Notes: generated by a model not told the origin, from the letters alone. Counted from the first letter of the stretch, positions 17,759-26,647 are shown. The stretch is DNA of 64,000 nucleotides from DAINPP01 sp036743375 (GCA_036743375.1 DAINPP010000004.1:31322-95321); one strand, 5' to 3'. A program made the numbers and translations.

Positions 17759-18510
17759 TTGGCATCACCTACCTTGTCAATAAACAGTCCCAATGGGAAT
17801 TCTTTAAGCATGTGTTCTTTACCCCATTCTATTGCTTCTGTTGGAGCGAGACCCCAGTTGATTGGACAAGTGGAAACGATTTCAACGAGTGAATAGCCGA
17901 GTCCCATCTTCTGTGCAGTAAATGCCTTTTTGAGCGCTGCTTTTGCCTTTCTGATATGCTGTGGGGAATAAAGGGCAACTCTTTCGAGATAAGCAACACC
18001 TTTAAGATTCTGAAGCATTTCACAAACGTGTACCGGATATCCAACATCAGCAACATCTCTACCGTATGGCGAAGTGGTTGTCTTCATCCCTTCAAGTGTT
18101 GTTGGAGCCATCTGTCCACCAGTCATTCCATATATGGCGTTGTTGATGAAAATAGTTGTGAACTTTTCTCCCCTGTTTGCACTGTGAATGGTTTCAGCTG
18201 TCCCTATAGCCGCAAGGTCTCCATCTCCCTGATAGGTGAAAACCGTTCTATCCGGAAGTGCTCTTTTAATTCCAGTGGCAACCGCTGTAGCTCTACCGTG
18301 TGGTGCAACTGTTCCATCCACATTGAAGAATTCATATGCGAAGACTGAACAGCCAACCGGGGCAACCATAATGGTGTTATCAGTCATTTCAAGTTCGTCC
18401 AGAACCTCCGCAACGAGTCGGTGTGCAACCCCGTGAAGACAGCCGGGGCAATATGTAAATTCTTTATCTGTTAACGCATTAGGTCTCTGCATGATAATTT
18501 TTTCGGCCAT
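17755..18510 (-). CDS. 2-oxoacid:ferredoxin oxidoreductase, beta (TPP-binding) subunit
   Basis: A 251-residue thiamine-diphosphate subunit. The TPP/Mg motif is GDGD (95-98) followed by NN (123-124). Cysteines at 21, 24 and 54 (contexts CPGC and GCSVFAYEF) are the expected Fe-S ligands. The G-R-A-x-A-V-A-T-G-I-K stretch is typical of the family. It lies 2 bases after the alpha gene and overlaps the gamma gene by 4 bases, so the subunits are translated together. Confidence 0.94.
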   Translation of the reverse strand: MAEKIIMQRPNALTDKEFTYCPGCLHGVAHRLVAEVLDELEMTDNTIMVAPVGCSVFAYEFFNVDGTVAPHGRATAVATGIKRALPDRTVFTYQGDGDLAAIGTAETIHSANRGEKFTTIFINNAIYGMTGGQMAPTTLEGMKTTTSPYGRDVADVGYPVHVCEMLQNLKGVAYLERVALYSPQHIRKAKAALKKAFTAQKMGLGYSLVEIVSTCPINWGLAPTEAIEWGKEHMLKEFPLGLFIDKVGDAK

Positions 18511-18512
18511 AA

Positions 18513-19577
18513 TTACACCCCCATTTCCTTCTTTAAAGCGCTAAGTACTTCTGTAGGAGTTGGTACAATCCCACCTGTTCTACCGTAGAACGGTGTTGGG
18601 CATTTTCCATTTACACCAAGTCTGACATCTTCAACCATCTGTCCCGCACTCATTTCAACACTCATGAGGAACTTGCACTTGTCAGCCGCTTTTTTAATAG
18701 CGGCATATGGGAATGGCCATAAGGTGATTGGTCTGATAAGTCCAACCTTTATGCCTTCTTCTCTTGCCATATTGATTGTTGTCTTGATAATCCTTGCCAT
18801 GGTTCCGTAAGCGACGAATGCATAATCTGCATCTTCCATCATGTATTCTTCTACCTGAACTTCATTTTCCGTGATCTGTCTGTAAATGTTCTGATAATCA
18901 TTATTCATCTCTTCGAGTTTGACCGGATCAATATCGAATGATGTAACCATATGCTTATCTCTCCCATTTTTACCGAGCAAGGCCCAATTATCATGGTTTG
19001 GAAGACTGTTCATATCTCTGTATTCGGGAAGTGTCACAGGTTCCATCATTTGTCCAAGCATACCATCTGCGATGATGAGAGCCGGAACTCTGTATTTGTC
19101 AGTCAGATCAAATGAAAGTGCGATATGATCAACTGCTTCCTGTATTGTTGAAGGTGCAAGCGTTATGAGATGATAGTCTCCGTGTCCACCACCCTTTGTT
19201 GCCTGGAAATAATCGGACTGTGCAGGCTGAATGTCACCAAGTCCAGGACCGCCTCTTACCACGTTGATAAATACGGCTGGAAGTTTGGCACCTGCCATAT
19301 ACGAAACACCTTCCATCATCAGTGAAAAGCCTGGCGATGATGTGGAAGTCATAACCCTTGTTCCCGTACATGCTGCACCATAAATCATATTAACAGCCGC
19401 CACTTCGCTTTCTGCCTGAAGGAAAGTTCCCTTCATTTCAGGAAGTCTTCTCGACATATATTCCGGTAACTCACTCTGTGGTGTTATAGGGTAACCAAAA
19501 TAAAGTCTACAACCTGCCCTTATGGCCGCTTCTCCCATTGCTTCGGTACCCTTCATCATTATTCTATTGTTTGCCAT
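18513..19577 (-). CDS. 2-oxoacid:ferredoxin oxidoreductase, alpha subunit
   Basis: A 354-residue pyrimidine-binding alpha subunit of the multi-subunit (KorA/VorB-like) type. Motifs include Y-P-I-T-P-Q-S-E near the N-terminus, the T-S-S-P-G-F-S-L-M-x-E-G loop and the R-G-G-P-G-L-G-D-I-Q-P segment. I chose the ATG at 19577 because GAGGTGA stands 6 bases upstream; a GTG at 19586 is also in frame but sits inside that ribosome site. The ferredoxin-like delta gene precedes it by 10 bases. Confidence 0.94.
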   Translation of the reverse strand: MANNRIMMKGTEAMGEAAIRAGCRLYFGYPITPQSELPEYMSRRLPEMKGTFLQAESEVAAVNMIYGAACTGTRVMTSTSSPGFSLMMEGVSYMAGAKLPAVFINVVRGGPGLGDIQPAQSDYFQATKGGGHGDYHLITLAPSTIQEAVDHIALSFDLTDKYRVPALIIADGMLGQMMEPVTLPEYRDMNSLPNHDNWALLGKNGRDKHMVTSFDIDPVKLEEMNNDYQNIYRQITENEVQVEEYMMEDADYAFVAYGTMARIIKTTINMAREEGIKVGLIRPITLWPFPYAAIKKAADKCKFLMSVEMSAGQMVEDVRLGVNGKCPTPFYGRTGGIVPTPTEVLSALKKEMGV

Positions 19578-19587
19578 ACTCTTCACC

Positions 19588-19821
19588 TCACTCCTGTTCC
19601 TTTGTTACTCTGTAAACCTTAATACACGTATCAGGACATGTCATATAGCAAAAACCACATCCAATACACTTTTCTTCAGGATCAACCTGCTCAGCAGGAT
19701 GATACCCTTTCGCGTTAAATTCCTCCGCATAGGAAAGAATCTTCTGAGGACATACGTTGATACAAAGTCCACAACCTTTACATCTTTCCGTGTCAATTTC
19801 TATATATGCTTTTCTGGGCAT
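19588..19821 (-). CDS. 2-oxoacid:ferredoxin oxidoreductase, delta (2x[4Fe-4S]) subunit
   Basis: A 77-residue ferredoxin-like subunit with two C-x2-C-x2-C-x3-C-P motifs (CKGCGLCINVCP and CIGCGFCYMTCP). It would carry electrons from the TPP-bound intermediate to external ferredoxin. Its position directly ahead of the alpha, beta and gamma genes shows that the enzyme is the four-subunit type. Confidence 0.94.
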   Translation of the reverse strand: MPRKAYIEIDTERCKGCGLCINVCPQKILSYAEEFNAKGYHPAEQVDPEEKCIGCGFCYMTCPDTCIKVYRVTKEQE

Positions 19822-19848
19822 CGTTTAACCTCCCTTGATTAATTAGTT

Positions 19849-20526
19849 TTATTGGAACGCCGTTGTCATAAACCTCTTTATCCTGAATTGCTCATAAGAT
19901 GTGTCAACGTTGATAAAGTCAGGTACAACCGTACATAGAACAGGAATCTTCACAACTTCAGAAATTACTCTGATATATTCTTCCCCTTCATTGATTGTCT
20001 GTGCATCAGTCTCATAGGAAAGATTACTGTTATTAATCAGATAATCTACTCTGATTCTGCTCTTCCTGGTCAGCTGTTCGATCTGATGCCCGATCCTTTC
20101 AGCATCTTCCGCAAAAGGTCTGAACTTATTAATCATTAACAATCCGGCATAATCACTCTTCTTAATAAAACGATTCAATGAACCAAGAACTGTCGCCCCG
20201 TCATCGTTCCCCCCGACATCAATCACATTACGAAAGGCGGGATTTTCTATATAACCACCTACCTGAGGAACGATTATAGGCAAATCCGCGAACATCATCG
20301 CGTTCGGAGGGACAAGAACGTCTATCCCCCTCGCTTCAAGGAAACTTTTTTCATCCCTGGAGCGAAAATAAGGACTAATGGTATCAATATCGGCCAGGCT
20401 GACTTTTCCGTGTATCTCTCTCATCCTGAGTGCCGTGTTTATCGCCATCTCTGTCTTTCCAGTCCCAAACATCCCGAAAAAGATGATCACTTTCTTTTCT
20501 CTTATAATTTCATCAAATAAACTCAA
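19849..20526 (-). CDS. P-loop ATPase of unknown role in the fermentation operon
   Basis: A 225-residue protein with Walker A GMFGTGKT (18-25) and a D-V-G-G-N-D-D-G motif at mid-length that resembles the switch region of MinD/Mrp/CobQ-like ATPases. No metal-binding C-x-x-C pair of Mrp is present. The gene lies between the second butyrate kinase and the oxidoreductase genes, separated from the kinase by about 118 bases containing two hairpins. I recall a similar unnamed gene beside buk-ptb-buk in Thermotoga. Assembly or regulation of the oxidoreductase is a guess from position. Confidence 0.75.
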   Translation of the reverse strand: MSLFDEIIREKKVIIFFGMFGTGKTEMAINTALRMREIHGKVSLADIDTISPYFRSRDEKSFLEARGIDVLVPPNAMMFADLPIIVPQVGGYIENPAFRNVIDVGGNDDGATVLGSLNRFIKKSDYAGLLMINKFRPFAEDAERIGHQIEQLTRKSRIRVDYLINNSNLSYETDAQTINEGEEYIRVISEVVKIPVLCTVVPDFINVDTSYEQFRIKRFMTTAFQ

Positions 20527-20571
20527 AACTTTTCACCCATATTTCTCTTACAACAATCCGACACAAAGATT

Positions 20572-20606
20572 CCCTATTTTCAGATAGCGTTACTCTGAAA
20601 ATAGGG
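20572..20606 (-). other. Long inverted repeat between butyrate kinase and ATPase genes
   Basis: CCCTATTTTCAGA and TCTGAAAATAGGG are perfect 13-bp arms around a 9-base loop. A second, smaller hairpin (TCCTCT / AGAGGA) follows at about 20611-20625. Neither has a T-run on the minus strand, so these look more like an RNA-processing or stability element than a simple terminator. They lie in the only long gap of the operon. Confidence 0.55.
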
Positions 20607-20644
20607 TCCCCTCCTCTGCAAGAGGATGATATAGAATCGGCTGT

Positions 20645-21730
20645 TTATAGAATCTCCTCTGAATATATCTTCGTTTTAACAACACCTTTTACAGCTCTCA
20701 GAGCTGCCAAGGCCAAGGCTTCCTCTTCATCGCCACCGGGGTAGACAAAGAGCTTTCCAAGATAGCTTACCGACTCGCTGATCCATTTAACGACATGATC
20801 CTGATCATAAGCCAATCCGCCGGTAAGAATAATCCCATCAATCTCCCCTTTTAACACGGCAGCCATCTTTCCAATCCATTTGACAATCTGATAAATCATT
20901 GCCCTGTACACTGTAGCCGCTTCCTTGTCTCCGTTTCGGATCTTTTTCTGTATTTCAACGCCATCGTTAATTCCAAGGTAAGAGACAAGACCCCCGTTTC
21001 CCTTCAGGTTCTTTTTCATCTCCTGCAGCGTGTATTTGCCACTGTAACACAGATCTATCAAACCCGTTATAGGAAGTGTTCCAGTTCTTTCAGGCGTAAA
21101 TGGGCCATCACCGTCCAAGGCATTGTTGACATCAATAACCTTTCCCTTTTTATGAGCACCTACTGAGATTCCCCCACCCATATGAACAACTATTAAATTG
21201 ATATCTTCATAAGGTTTCCCGATTTCTTCAGCGGCTTTAAGGGCTACTGCTTTCTGATTAAGGGCATGGAAGACAGATCTTCTCTGAATCATGGGATGAC
21301 CTGAGTATCTTGCTAATTCGCACATTTCATCAACAACCACCGGATCGGCAATAAAACTCGGAATACTGGTTCCCTTAGTCAGTTCATAGGCGAGAACAGC
21401 TCCAAGATTTGAAGCGTGTTCACCTCTTTTATCCGATTTAAGATCTTCAAGCATTTTTTCATCTACTCGGTATACGCCCCCTGGAATAGGCCTTACCAGA
21501 CCGCCTCTTCCAATCACTGCAATAAAATCAGAGATCTCCAGATTGGACTCCTTAAGAAATCCTTCTATAATGGCCTTTCTGAATTCGTATTGGTCTATAA
21601 TCCTTTCGAATTGGCCTATCTCTTCAGCGGTATGTCTGAGCGTCTTACTCAGATATTCATTTTCCCCGTCGTAAACAGCGAGTTTTGTGGAAGTAGAGCC
21701 GGGATTGATAACAAGTATTTTCTCACTCAT
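20645..21730 (-). CDS. buk: Butyrate (branched-chain fatty acid) kinase, downstream copy
   Basis: A 361-residue kinase of the acetokinase/butyrate kinase family that converts acyl phosphate and ADP to the acid and ATP. Motifs are the N-terminal I-N-P-G-S-T-S-T-K, the central H-M-G-G-G-I-S-V-G-A-H and I-L-T-G-G-L-A near the C-terminus. It overlaps ptb by 4 bases (ATGA). A second, clearly diverged copy lies on the other side of ptb. The two may differ in chain-length or branching preference. Confidence 0.94.
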   Translation of the reverse strand: MSEKILVINPGSTSTKLAVYDGENEYLSKTLRHTAEEIGQFERIIDQYEFRKAIIEGFLKESNLEISDFIAVIGRGGLVRPIPGGVYRVDEKMLEDLKSDKRGEHASNLGAVLAYELTKGTSIPSFIADPVVVDEMCELARYSGHPMIQRRSVFHALNQKAVALKAAEEIGKPYEDINLIVVHMGGGISVGAHKKGKVIDVNNALDGDGPFTPERTGTLPITGLIDLCYSGKYTLQEMKKNLKGNGGLVSYLGINDGVEIQKKIRNGDKEAATVYRAMIYQIVKWIGKMAAVLKGEIDGIILTGGLAYDQDHVVKWISESVSYLGKLFVYPGGDEEEALALAALRAVKGVVKTKIYSEEIL

Positions 21731-22632
21731 CTTACCACTTCCGAAAGCAACACGTTAAATGCGATCGAGTTCAATTTAGTTTCTTCACTGTCCGATCTTG
21801 AGGTAAGGATAATCGGAACGCTCCCACCCAGTATCGACGTCGCAAGTTGCGCTTTTGCGAGAAACACGAGGGCTTTGTAAAGCATATTACCGGCTTCTAT
21901 ATTCGGTGCGATGATAATATCCGCCTTACCGGCTACAGGACTGACAATCCCTTTATGCTCCGCAGATTCAAGCGATATGACATTGTCCAGTGCAAAGGGT
22001 CCATCAACAATAGCCCCTTTGATCTGGCCTCTGTCAGCCATTTTACTGAGCAGCGCAGCATCCATCGTATTAGGCATCTTCGGATTTACCACTTCCACCG
22101 CTCCTATGATCCCAACTTTCGGCATTTCATTCCCCAACGCATTTGCAGCCTGAATGGCATTTTTAATCAAATCTACCTTCTGCTGCAAGGTTGGCGTGAT
22201 AACCATGCCCGGATCCGTCAGTATGAGTAATCTATCAAAACCAGGAATCTCGAAAACGGCATTAAGGCTCATCGTCTTCCCCGTTTTAAAATTATACTCG
22301 TCACTGAGTAACACCTTTAAAAGGGTTCCGGTCTTTATCGAACCCTTCATTACGGTGTGTGCTGTCCCTTCTGTAACAAGCTCAGCCGCCTTTTTCGCAG
22401 CCGATACTACATCAGGACAATCAAATATCTTAAAGCCGAGAGAAGACGCCCCTATCTCCTCAAGTATGGCTTCAATCTTTCGTGCCTCACCGCAAAGGCA
22501 AAAATCAGCAATTCCTATTTCTTTTGCCTTTTTCGCAGCTCCTAAAACCGTTTCATCTGCTGCTGCAGCGATCGCAATCGTCTTATTGAAGCTTTTGGCT
22601 TTTTCTATTATCTCCGATACTTTAGCAATCAT
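21727..22632 (-). CDS. ptb: Phosphate butyryltransferase
   Basis: Ptb exchanges the CoA of butyryl-CoA, or of branched acyl-CoAs, for phosphate, giving the substrate of the flanking butyrate kinases. The 301 residues match the family, with the T-D-P-G-M-V-I-T-P-T-L-Q-Q-K motif near the centre and P-N-I-E-A-G-N-M-L-Y-K towards the C-terminus. It overlaps both kinase genes by 4 bases each, giving a buk-ptb-buk cassette translated as a unit. Confidence 0.94.
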   Translation of the reverse strand: MIAKVSEIIEKAKSFNKTIAIAAAADETVLGAAKKAKEIGIADFCLCGEARKIEAILEEIGASSLGFKIFDCPDVVSAAKKAAELVTEGTAHTVMKGSIKTGTLLKVLLSDEYNFKTGKTMSLNAVFEIPGFDRLLILTDPGMVITPTLQQKVDLIKNAIQAANALGNEMPKVGIIGAVEVVNPKMPNTMDAALLSKMADRGQIKGAIVDGPFALDNVISLESAEHKGIVSPVAGKADIIIAPNIEAGNMLYKALVFLAKAQLATSILGGSVPIILTSRSDSEETKLNSIAFNVLLSEVVR

Positions 22633-23711
22633 ATGGAATTAACCTCCATCAAAGAAAAGGTCCTGCAAGCCTCTTCACCTTTCAGGACCCTTAAACATCC
22701 CGTAGCAAGGGCTTCCAGTTCATTTTCACCCGGAACAACTGCAACCAGGCCAAAACTGGAAACGTATCCCTTTATCATTTCTACAAAATCGATACTGTGT
22801 GCCAATCCGCCGGTGAGGATGATACAATCTACCTTTCCCTGGAGAACCGCACACATACCACCGATTTCTTTTGCGATCTGATAAGCCATCGCCTCTATTA
22901 CCTGCAATGCTTTCGGATCCGTTTTTGCCTGTTCATAGGCAACAAGAAGGTCATTTGTGTTCAAATACGCTTTCAGTCCCGAATTTTTGGTGAATAACCT
23001 TTTCAGGTTCTGTTTGGTGTAATCCCCCGAATACGCCATTTTAACAACATCCCCGACTGGCATTTCTCCCGATCTTTCAGGACTGAAAGGTCCTTCGTCA
23101 TTTGCATTATTTACATCAATCATCTTTCCGTTTTTCTGAGCTCCTACCGATATACCGCCACCAAGATGCGCAATGACAAAGTTGCATTCATCGTACGGTT
23201 TTCCTATCTCATCCGCGATCTTTCGACCCACGGATTTCATATTCAATGCGTGAAGCAAACTGATCCTTTCCAGATCTTTTAATCCTGAATACCTGGAAAG
23301 CGAATCAAACTCATCGACAGAAACAGGATCGGTAATATAGGCTTTTTTGTTTTGTCCAGTAGCCAAATCAAAGGCAATGACTGCCGCAAGATTGGATGCA
23401 TGGTCAACTTTACTCTTGTTCTCTAAAAAATCCACCATCTCTTCATTTACAAGATATGTTCCACTTTCAAGTGGTGGAAGTATTCCTCCCCGTGCAGCAA
23501 AGGCATCGAAATCTTCTATGTTCTCCCCTGCCTCTTTTAAAAAGAGCATAATATCTCTCTCTCTTATCTCTTTCTGTTCCATAATTCGCTCTAATCCCTC
23601 AAACTGATCTTTGTCATGAACCACTTTTTTTTCAAGTTTAAGGGTTTCATCCTCAAATACTCCGATCTTTGTAGAGGTAGAACCGGGATTAATGGATAAA
23701 ATCTTGTACAT
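22629..23711 (-). CDS. buk: Butyrate (branched-chain fatty acid) kinase, upstream copy
   Basis: A 360-residue paralogue of the kinase at 20645. It has I-N-P-G-S-T-S-T-K, H-L-G-G-G-I-S-V-G-A-Q and I-L-T-G-G-L-A. Substitutions between the two copies are spread along the protein, so this is an old duplication and not a recent one. It begins 1 base after the aminotransferase stop and overlaps ptb by 4 bases. Confidence 0.94.
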   Translation of the reverse strand: MYKILSINPGSTSTKIGVFEDETLKLEKKVVHDKDQFEGLERIMEQKEIRERDIMLFLKEAGENIEDFDAFAARGGILPPLESGTYLVNEEMVDFLENKSKVDHASNLAAVIAFDLATGQNKKAYITDPVSVDEFDSLSRYSGLKDLERISLLHALNMKSVGRKIADEIGKPYDECNFVIAHLGGGISVGAQKNGKMIDVNNANDEGPFSPERSGEMPVGDVVKMAYSGDYTKQNLKRLFTKNSGLKAYLNTNDLLVAYEQAKTDPKALQVIEAMAYQIAKEIGGMCAVLQGKVDCIILTGGLAHSIDFVEMIKGYVSSFGLVAVVPGENELEALATGCLRVLKGEEACRTFSLMEVNSI

Positions 23712-23712
23712 C

Positions 23713-24990
23713 CTAAACCAAACCCTTCAATTCCATATACTCTTTAATAGTCTTGACGAGTCGGTGATTCCCTTCTACGATCTCTTCATGAGAAGGAAGA
23801 CAGAAAGAAACTCTCATAGAATTCTTCACAAGCTGTCTTGTTTCTTCGTTAACCGAGAACGCTTCACCCGGTATATAGATAATCTTGTTCTTTTTAGCCA
23901 TTTCAAGCATTTCCATGGTGTCTATTTCTTCAGGAAGTGTAACCCATGTGAACAAACCGCCATTCGGATAAGTCCAGGTAACTCCCTCTATCTCCGAAAG
24001 GATGTCCTCAAACGCCTTGATCATAGTATCTCTCTTTGAAGCATACAGCTCAAGTGTCGGCTCCATCTCAACTATCGGATCATAATTCTCAAGGTATCTC
24101 GCAGTCAATCGCTGAGTAAGGGTAGAAGTACAAAGATCAGCTCCCTGCTTTGCCATGACAAGCCTTCGGACCATGATAGGATCTCCAATAACTATTCCCA
24201 TCCTTAATCCCGGTGAAAGTACCTTACTGAAAGTATTCAACAATAACACAGGGTTGACTTCGTACTTGTCATTGTCCTGAGCAAGTTTATAAATAGTGGG
24301 AACCTGTTCACCCTCAAACCTGAGTGCTCCGTATGGATCATCTTCAACGATGATCAGGTCATTTGAATAAGCGAAGTCCAGAAGTCGCTGTCTTTTCTCA
24401 AGTGAAAGTGATATCCCAGTCGGATTGTCAAAACTACTGACAATATAAATAAATTTAATCTTCTGTTTTTCATCATCGGATAAAGCACTGATCTTCTGTT
24501 CAAGCACATTGATATCGGGTCCGTCAATTTCCATTGGCATAGTGATAAACCTCGGATCTCTGGCTCTAAATGCACTTACTGCCCCAAGATAAACAGGCGA
24601 GCAAATCGCACAGATACTGTCAGGATCGAGAAAGGTCCTCCCAATCAGATCAAGTGCCTGTTGGGAACCCGTAGTAATAACGATATTTTCACTCTTCAGT
24701 CCTTCTATCCCATTGTGTTTCTTAAGAAGCTTGATATACCCTGCCTTTAAGAGCTCATCCCCTTCTGTTGATCCATATTGAAGTGAAATCTTGTATTCAT
24801 TTTCAATAACATCTTTAGCTATTTTAGCCATTTCATGTCGCGGGAATGTTTCCGGGTCAGGTACACCTCCACCGAAAGAAATCATATCCGGAATAGATGT
24901 AGATTTCAACAGTTCTCTGATAATATTCGCCTTAGTATTCTTTGCAATCCAGGAGAGCTTTGCATTTATATACTGTTCTCTCATGTTCAT
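23713..24990 (-). CDS. PLP-dependent aminotransferase, fold type I (KAT/LysN-like)
   Basis: A 425-residue class I/II aminotransferase. K256 (context TFSKVLSPGLRMG) is the predicted PLP lysine. The N-P-T-G motif lies at 189-192, and the V-E-D-D-P-Y-G-A-L-R-F segment is typical of the 2-aminoadipate/aromatic/branched-chain group. There is no N-terminal GntR domain, so it is an enzyme and not a MocR regulator. It is the first gene of the fermentation operon, with TTGGAGGTG before the ATG. It probably produces the 2-oxoacid consumed by the oxidoreductase encoded downstream. Confidence 0.9.
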   Translation of the reverse strand: MNMREQYINAKLSWIAKNTKANIIRELLKSTSIPDMISFGGGVPDPETFPRHEMAKIAKDVIENEYKISLQYGSTEGDELLKAGYIKLLKKHNGIEGLKSENIVITTGSQQALDLIGRTFLDPDSICAICSPVYLGAVSAFRARDPRFITMPMEIDGPDINVLEQKISALSDDEKQKIKFIYIVSSFDNPTGISLSLEKRQRLLDFAYSNDLIIVEDDPYGALRFEGEQVPTIYKLAQDNDKYEVNPVLLLNTFSKVLSPGLRMGIVIGDPIMVRRLVMAKQGADLCTSTLTQRLTARYLENYDPIVEMEPTLELYASKRDTMIKAFEDILSEIEGVTWTYPNGGLFTWVTLPEEIDTMEMLEMAKKNKIIYIPGEAFSVNEETRQLVKNSMRVSFCLPSHEEIVEGNHRLVKTIKEYMELKGLV

Positions 24991-25110
24991 CGATTAAACA
25001 CCTCCAACAATTTTTCTTGTCTTTCAATCCCATTCTAACAGAATTCAAATGATAGAGCTGTATATATGAATAATATGTTATGTACTATTTTTAAGATATC
25101 ATATTCGCTA

Positions 25111-25121
25111 ATTATATTATA
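25111..25121 (-). promoter_or_regulatory. Possible -10 region of the fermentation operon
   Basis: On the minus strand TATAATATAAT gives two overlapping TATAAT hexamers, about 120 bases upstream of the aminotransferase ATG. No convincing -35 precedes them. The intervening leader is AT-rich without an obvious riboswitch fold. Confidence 0.4.
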
Positions 25122-25141
25122 ACACAGATAATGAATAATAT

Positions 25142-25176
25142 TGCATCTCTGCATAGTTACATGCATTTTCCTGCAT
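25142..25176. promoter_or_regulatory. Cluster of four TGCAT repeats between divergent genes
   Basis: TGCAT occurs at 25142, 25150, 25162 and 25172, once within the palindrome ATGCAT. The cluster lies between the possible -10 of the fermentation operon and the -35 of the ion transporter gene. It would be a suitable place for a regulator acting on both. No regulator is encoded nearby. Confidence 0.45.
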
Positions 25177-25189
25177 TACGCTTTTTTTA

Positions 25190-25218
25190 TTGTAATTGTA
25201 ATAAGAAAAGAGTACAAT
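25190..25218 (+). promoter_or_regulatory. Sigma-70-type promoter for the ion transporter gene
   Basis: TTGTAA (25190-25195) and TACAAT (25213-25218) are separated by 17 bases. The ribosome site AGGAGGGG lies at 25243-25250 and the TTG start at 25257. Confidence 0.58.
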
Positions 25219-25256
25219 AATTGAGGTCCAAACAAATTTCTCAGGAGGGGATCGTT

Positions 25257-26612
25257 TTGTTACTCGCTTATAAAATTGTAGTCATTTGTTTTCTTGTCTG
25301 GGTTTATTACAACCTCATCACAGGAAAAATGAACAAAGCTGCTTCAGGGTTTGCAGCAGGAGCCATCTTAATCTCTCTAAACAGTATTTTTAACCTGATT
25401 CCGAATTTTGATCTTGAACATCTAAGTACTTTTGTAGATTTTAAAACCTTATCATTGCTTCTTGGTATGATGATTATCATGCCGTTTATAGAAAAATCCG
25501 GCTTTTTCCAATTTCTCGCAGTAAACGTTGTCAGAGCAAGTAGGGGAAACCTCCTCTTATTATATATCATTACCAGCATTACCGTCGCGATCAGTTCGGC
25601 TTTTTTAAACAACGTCAGCACTGTAATGGTTTTTGTCCCGGTTATCCTCGCAATAATGGAAACCATAGACAAGGATCCTTTCCCATTTCTGATGATGATC
25701 ATCCTTTCGGCAAACCTCGGTGGAACGGCAACTCTGATCGGAGATCCACCCAATATGGTTATCGGATTTGCCGCCGGAAAATCCTTCATGGATTTTCTGA
25801 TAAATGTTTCTCCCTGTGTTCTGATAACATTGGCTTTCGTTCTCTTCTATACGATAAAAAAAGAAAAGAGTACATTCAGGCTCAATGAGGATGAAAAGGA
25901 AATGCTCGACAAATTCAGAAAAACTGACCCGAGAACTCAGATAAAAGACAAGAAATTAATGTTTAAATCCTTATTGATCTTTCTGGGAGCCATCGTTGGG
26001 TTCACACTTCCGCCAAATCTCGGAGTAGATCCTGCTTACGTCTCATTAATAGCCGGTGCAATTATGCTAATCGCGATCAAGGCTTCTGACAAGGATATGG
26101 AAGAAGTCTTCAAAAAAATGGAATGGGGAACCATTTTCTTCTTCATAGGCATGTTCATCCTCGTCTTTGCATTGGAAAGCATCGGTGTAATTGACCTGAT
26201 CGGAAGCGGACTGATGAGTATCACCAAGATCCCCGGAATCAACGAAATGACTGTAAATATCATATTCCTTACATTGATGGTGTGGTTACCCTTATTACTC
26301 ACCGGTATAATGAGCGCTGTTCCCATGGCAATGATAATGGTCCCAATAGTAGAAACGCTGATTCAGAAATCGGCAGAAATAAACATCCACATCTCCCCAT
26401 TGATTTGGTGGGCTCTCGTATTCGGAACCTGCTTTGGCGGAAATATGACCGTAGTCGGAGCCGCCGCCAATATCGTAGTTTCAGGTATGACAGAGAAACT
26501 TCAGCGGGGACGAATCACTTTTTCAAATTATATTCGCTACGCAACCCCCATCGTAATCATTTCAGGGATCATGGCAACCGGATATACACTACTACAGTAC
26601 CTTGTATTATAA
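25257..26612 (+). CDS. ArsB/NhaD-type ion transporter (IT superfamily)
   Basis: A 451-residue membrane protein with about 11-12 helices of the ion-transporter superfamily. The diagnostic G-D-P-P-N-M-V-I-G motif follows N-N-V-S-T-V-M-V-F in the first half, and G-G-N-M-T-V-V-G-A-A-A-N lies in the second half as the inverted-repeat counterpart. Relatives include NhaD Na+/H+ antiporters, ArsB and SLC13-like carriers, so the substrate is open. The start is TTG at 25257, six bases after AGGAGGGG. It diverges from the amino-acid-fermentation operon and may export an ion or an organic acid. Confidence 0.85.
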   Translation: MLLAYKIVVICFLVWVYYNLITGKMNKAASGFAAGAILISLNSIFNLIPNFDLEHLSTFVDFKTLSLLLGMMIIMPFIEKSGFFQFLAVNVVRASRGNLLLLYIITSITVAISSAFLNNVSTVMVFVPVILAIMETIDKDPFPFLMMIILSANLGGTATLIGDPPNMVIGFAAGKSFMDFLINVSPCVLITLAFVLFYTIKKEKSTFRLNEDEKEMLDKFRKTDPRTQIKDKKLMFKSLLIFLGAIVGFTLPPNLGVDPAYVSLIAGAIMLIAIKASDKDMEEVFKKMEWGTIFFFIGMFILVFALESIGVIDLIGSGLMSITKIPGINEMTVNIIFLTLMVWLPLLLTGIMSAVPMAMIMVPIVETLIQKSAEINIHISPLIWWALVFGTCFGGNMTVVGAAANIVVSGMTEKLQRGRITFSNYIRYATPIVIISGIMATGYTLLQYLVL

Positions 26613-26647
26613 ACACACACTTTAAAAAACAGATGCAATTCATAGCA

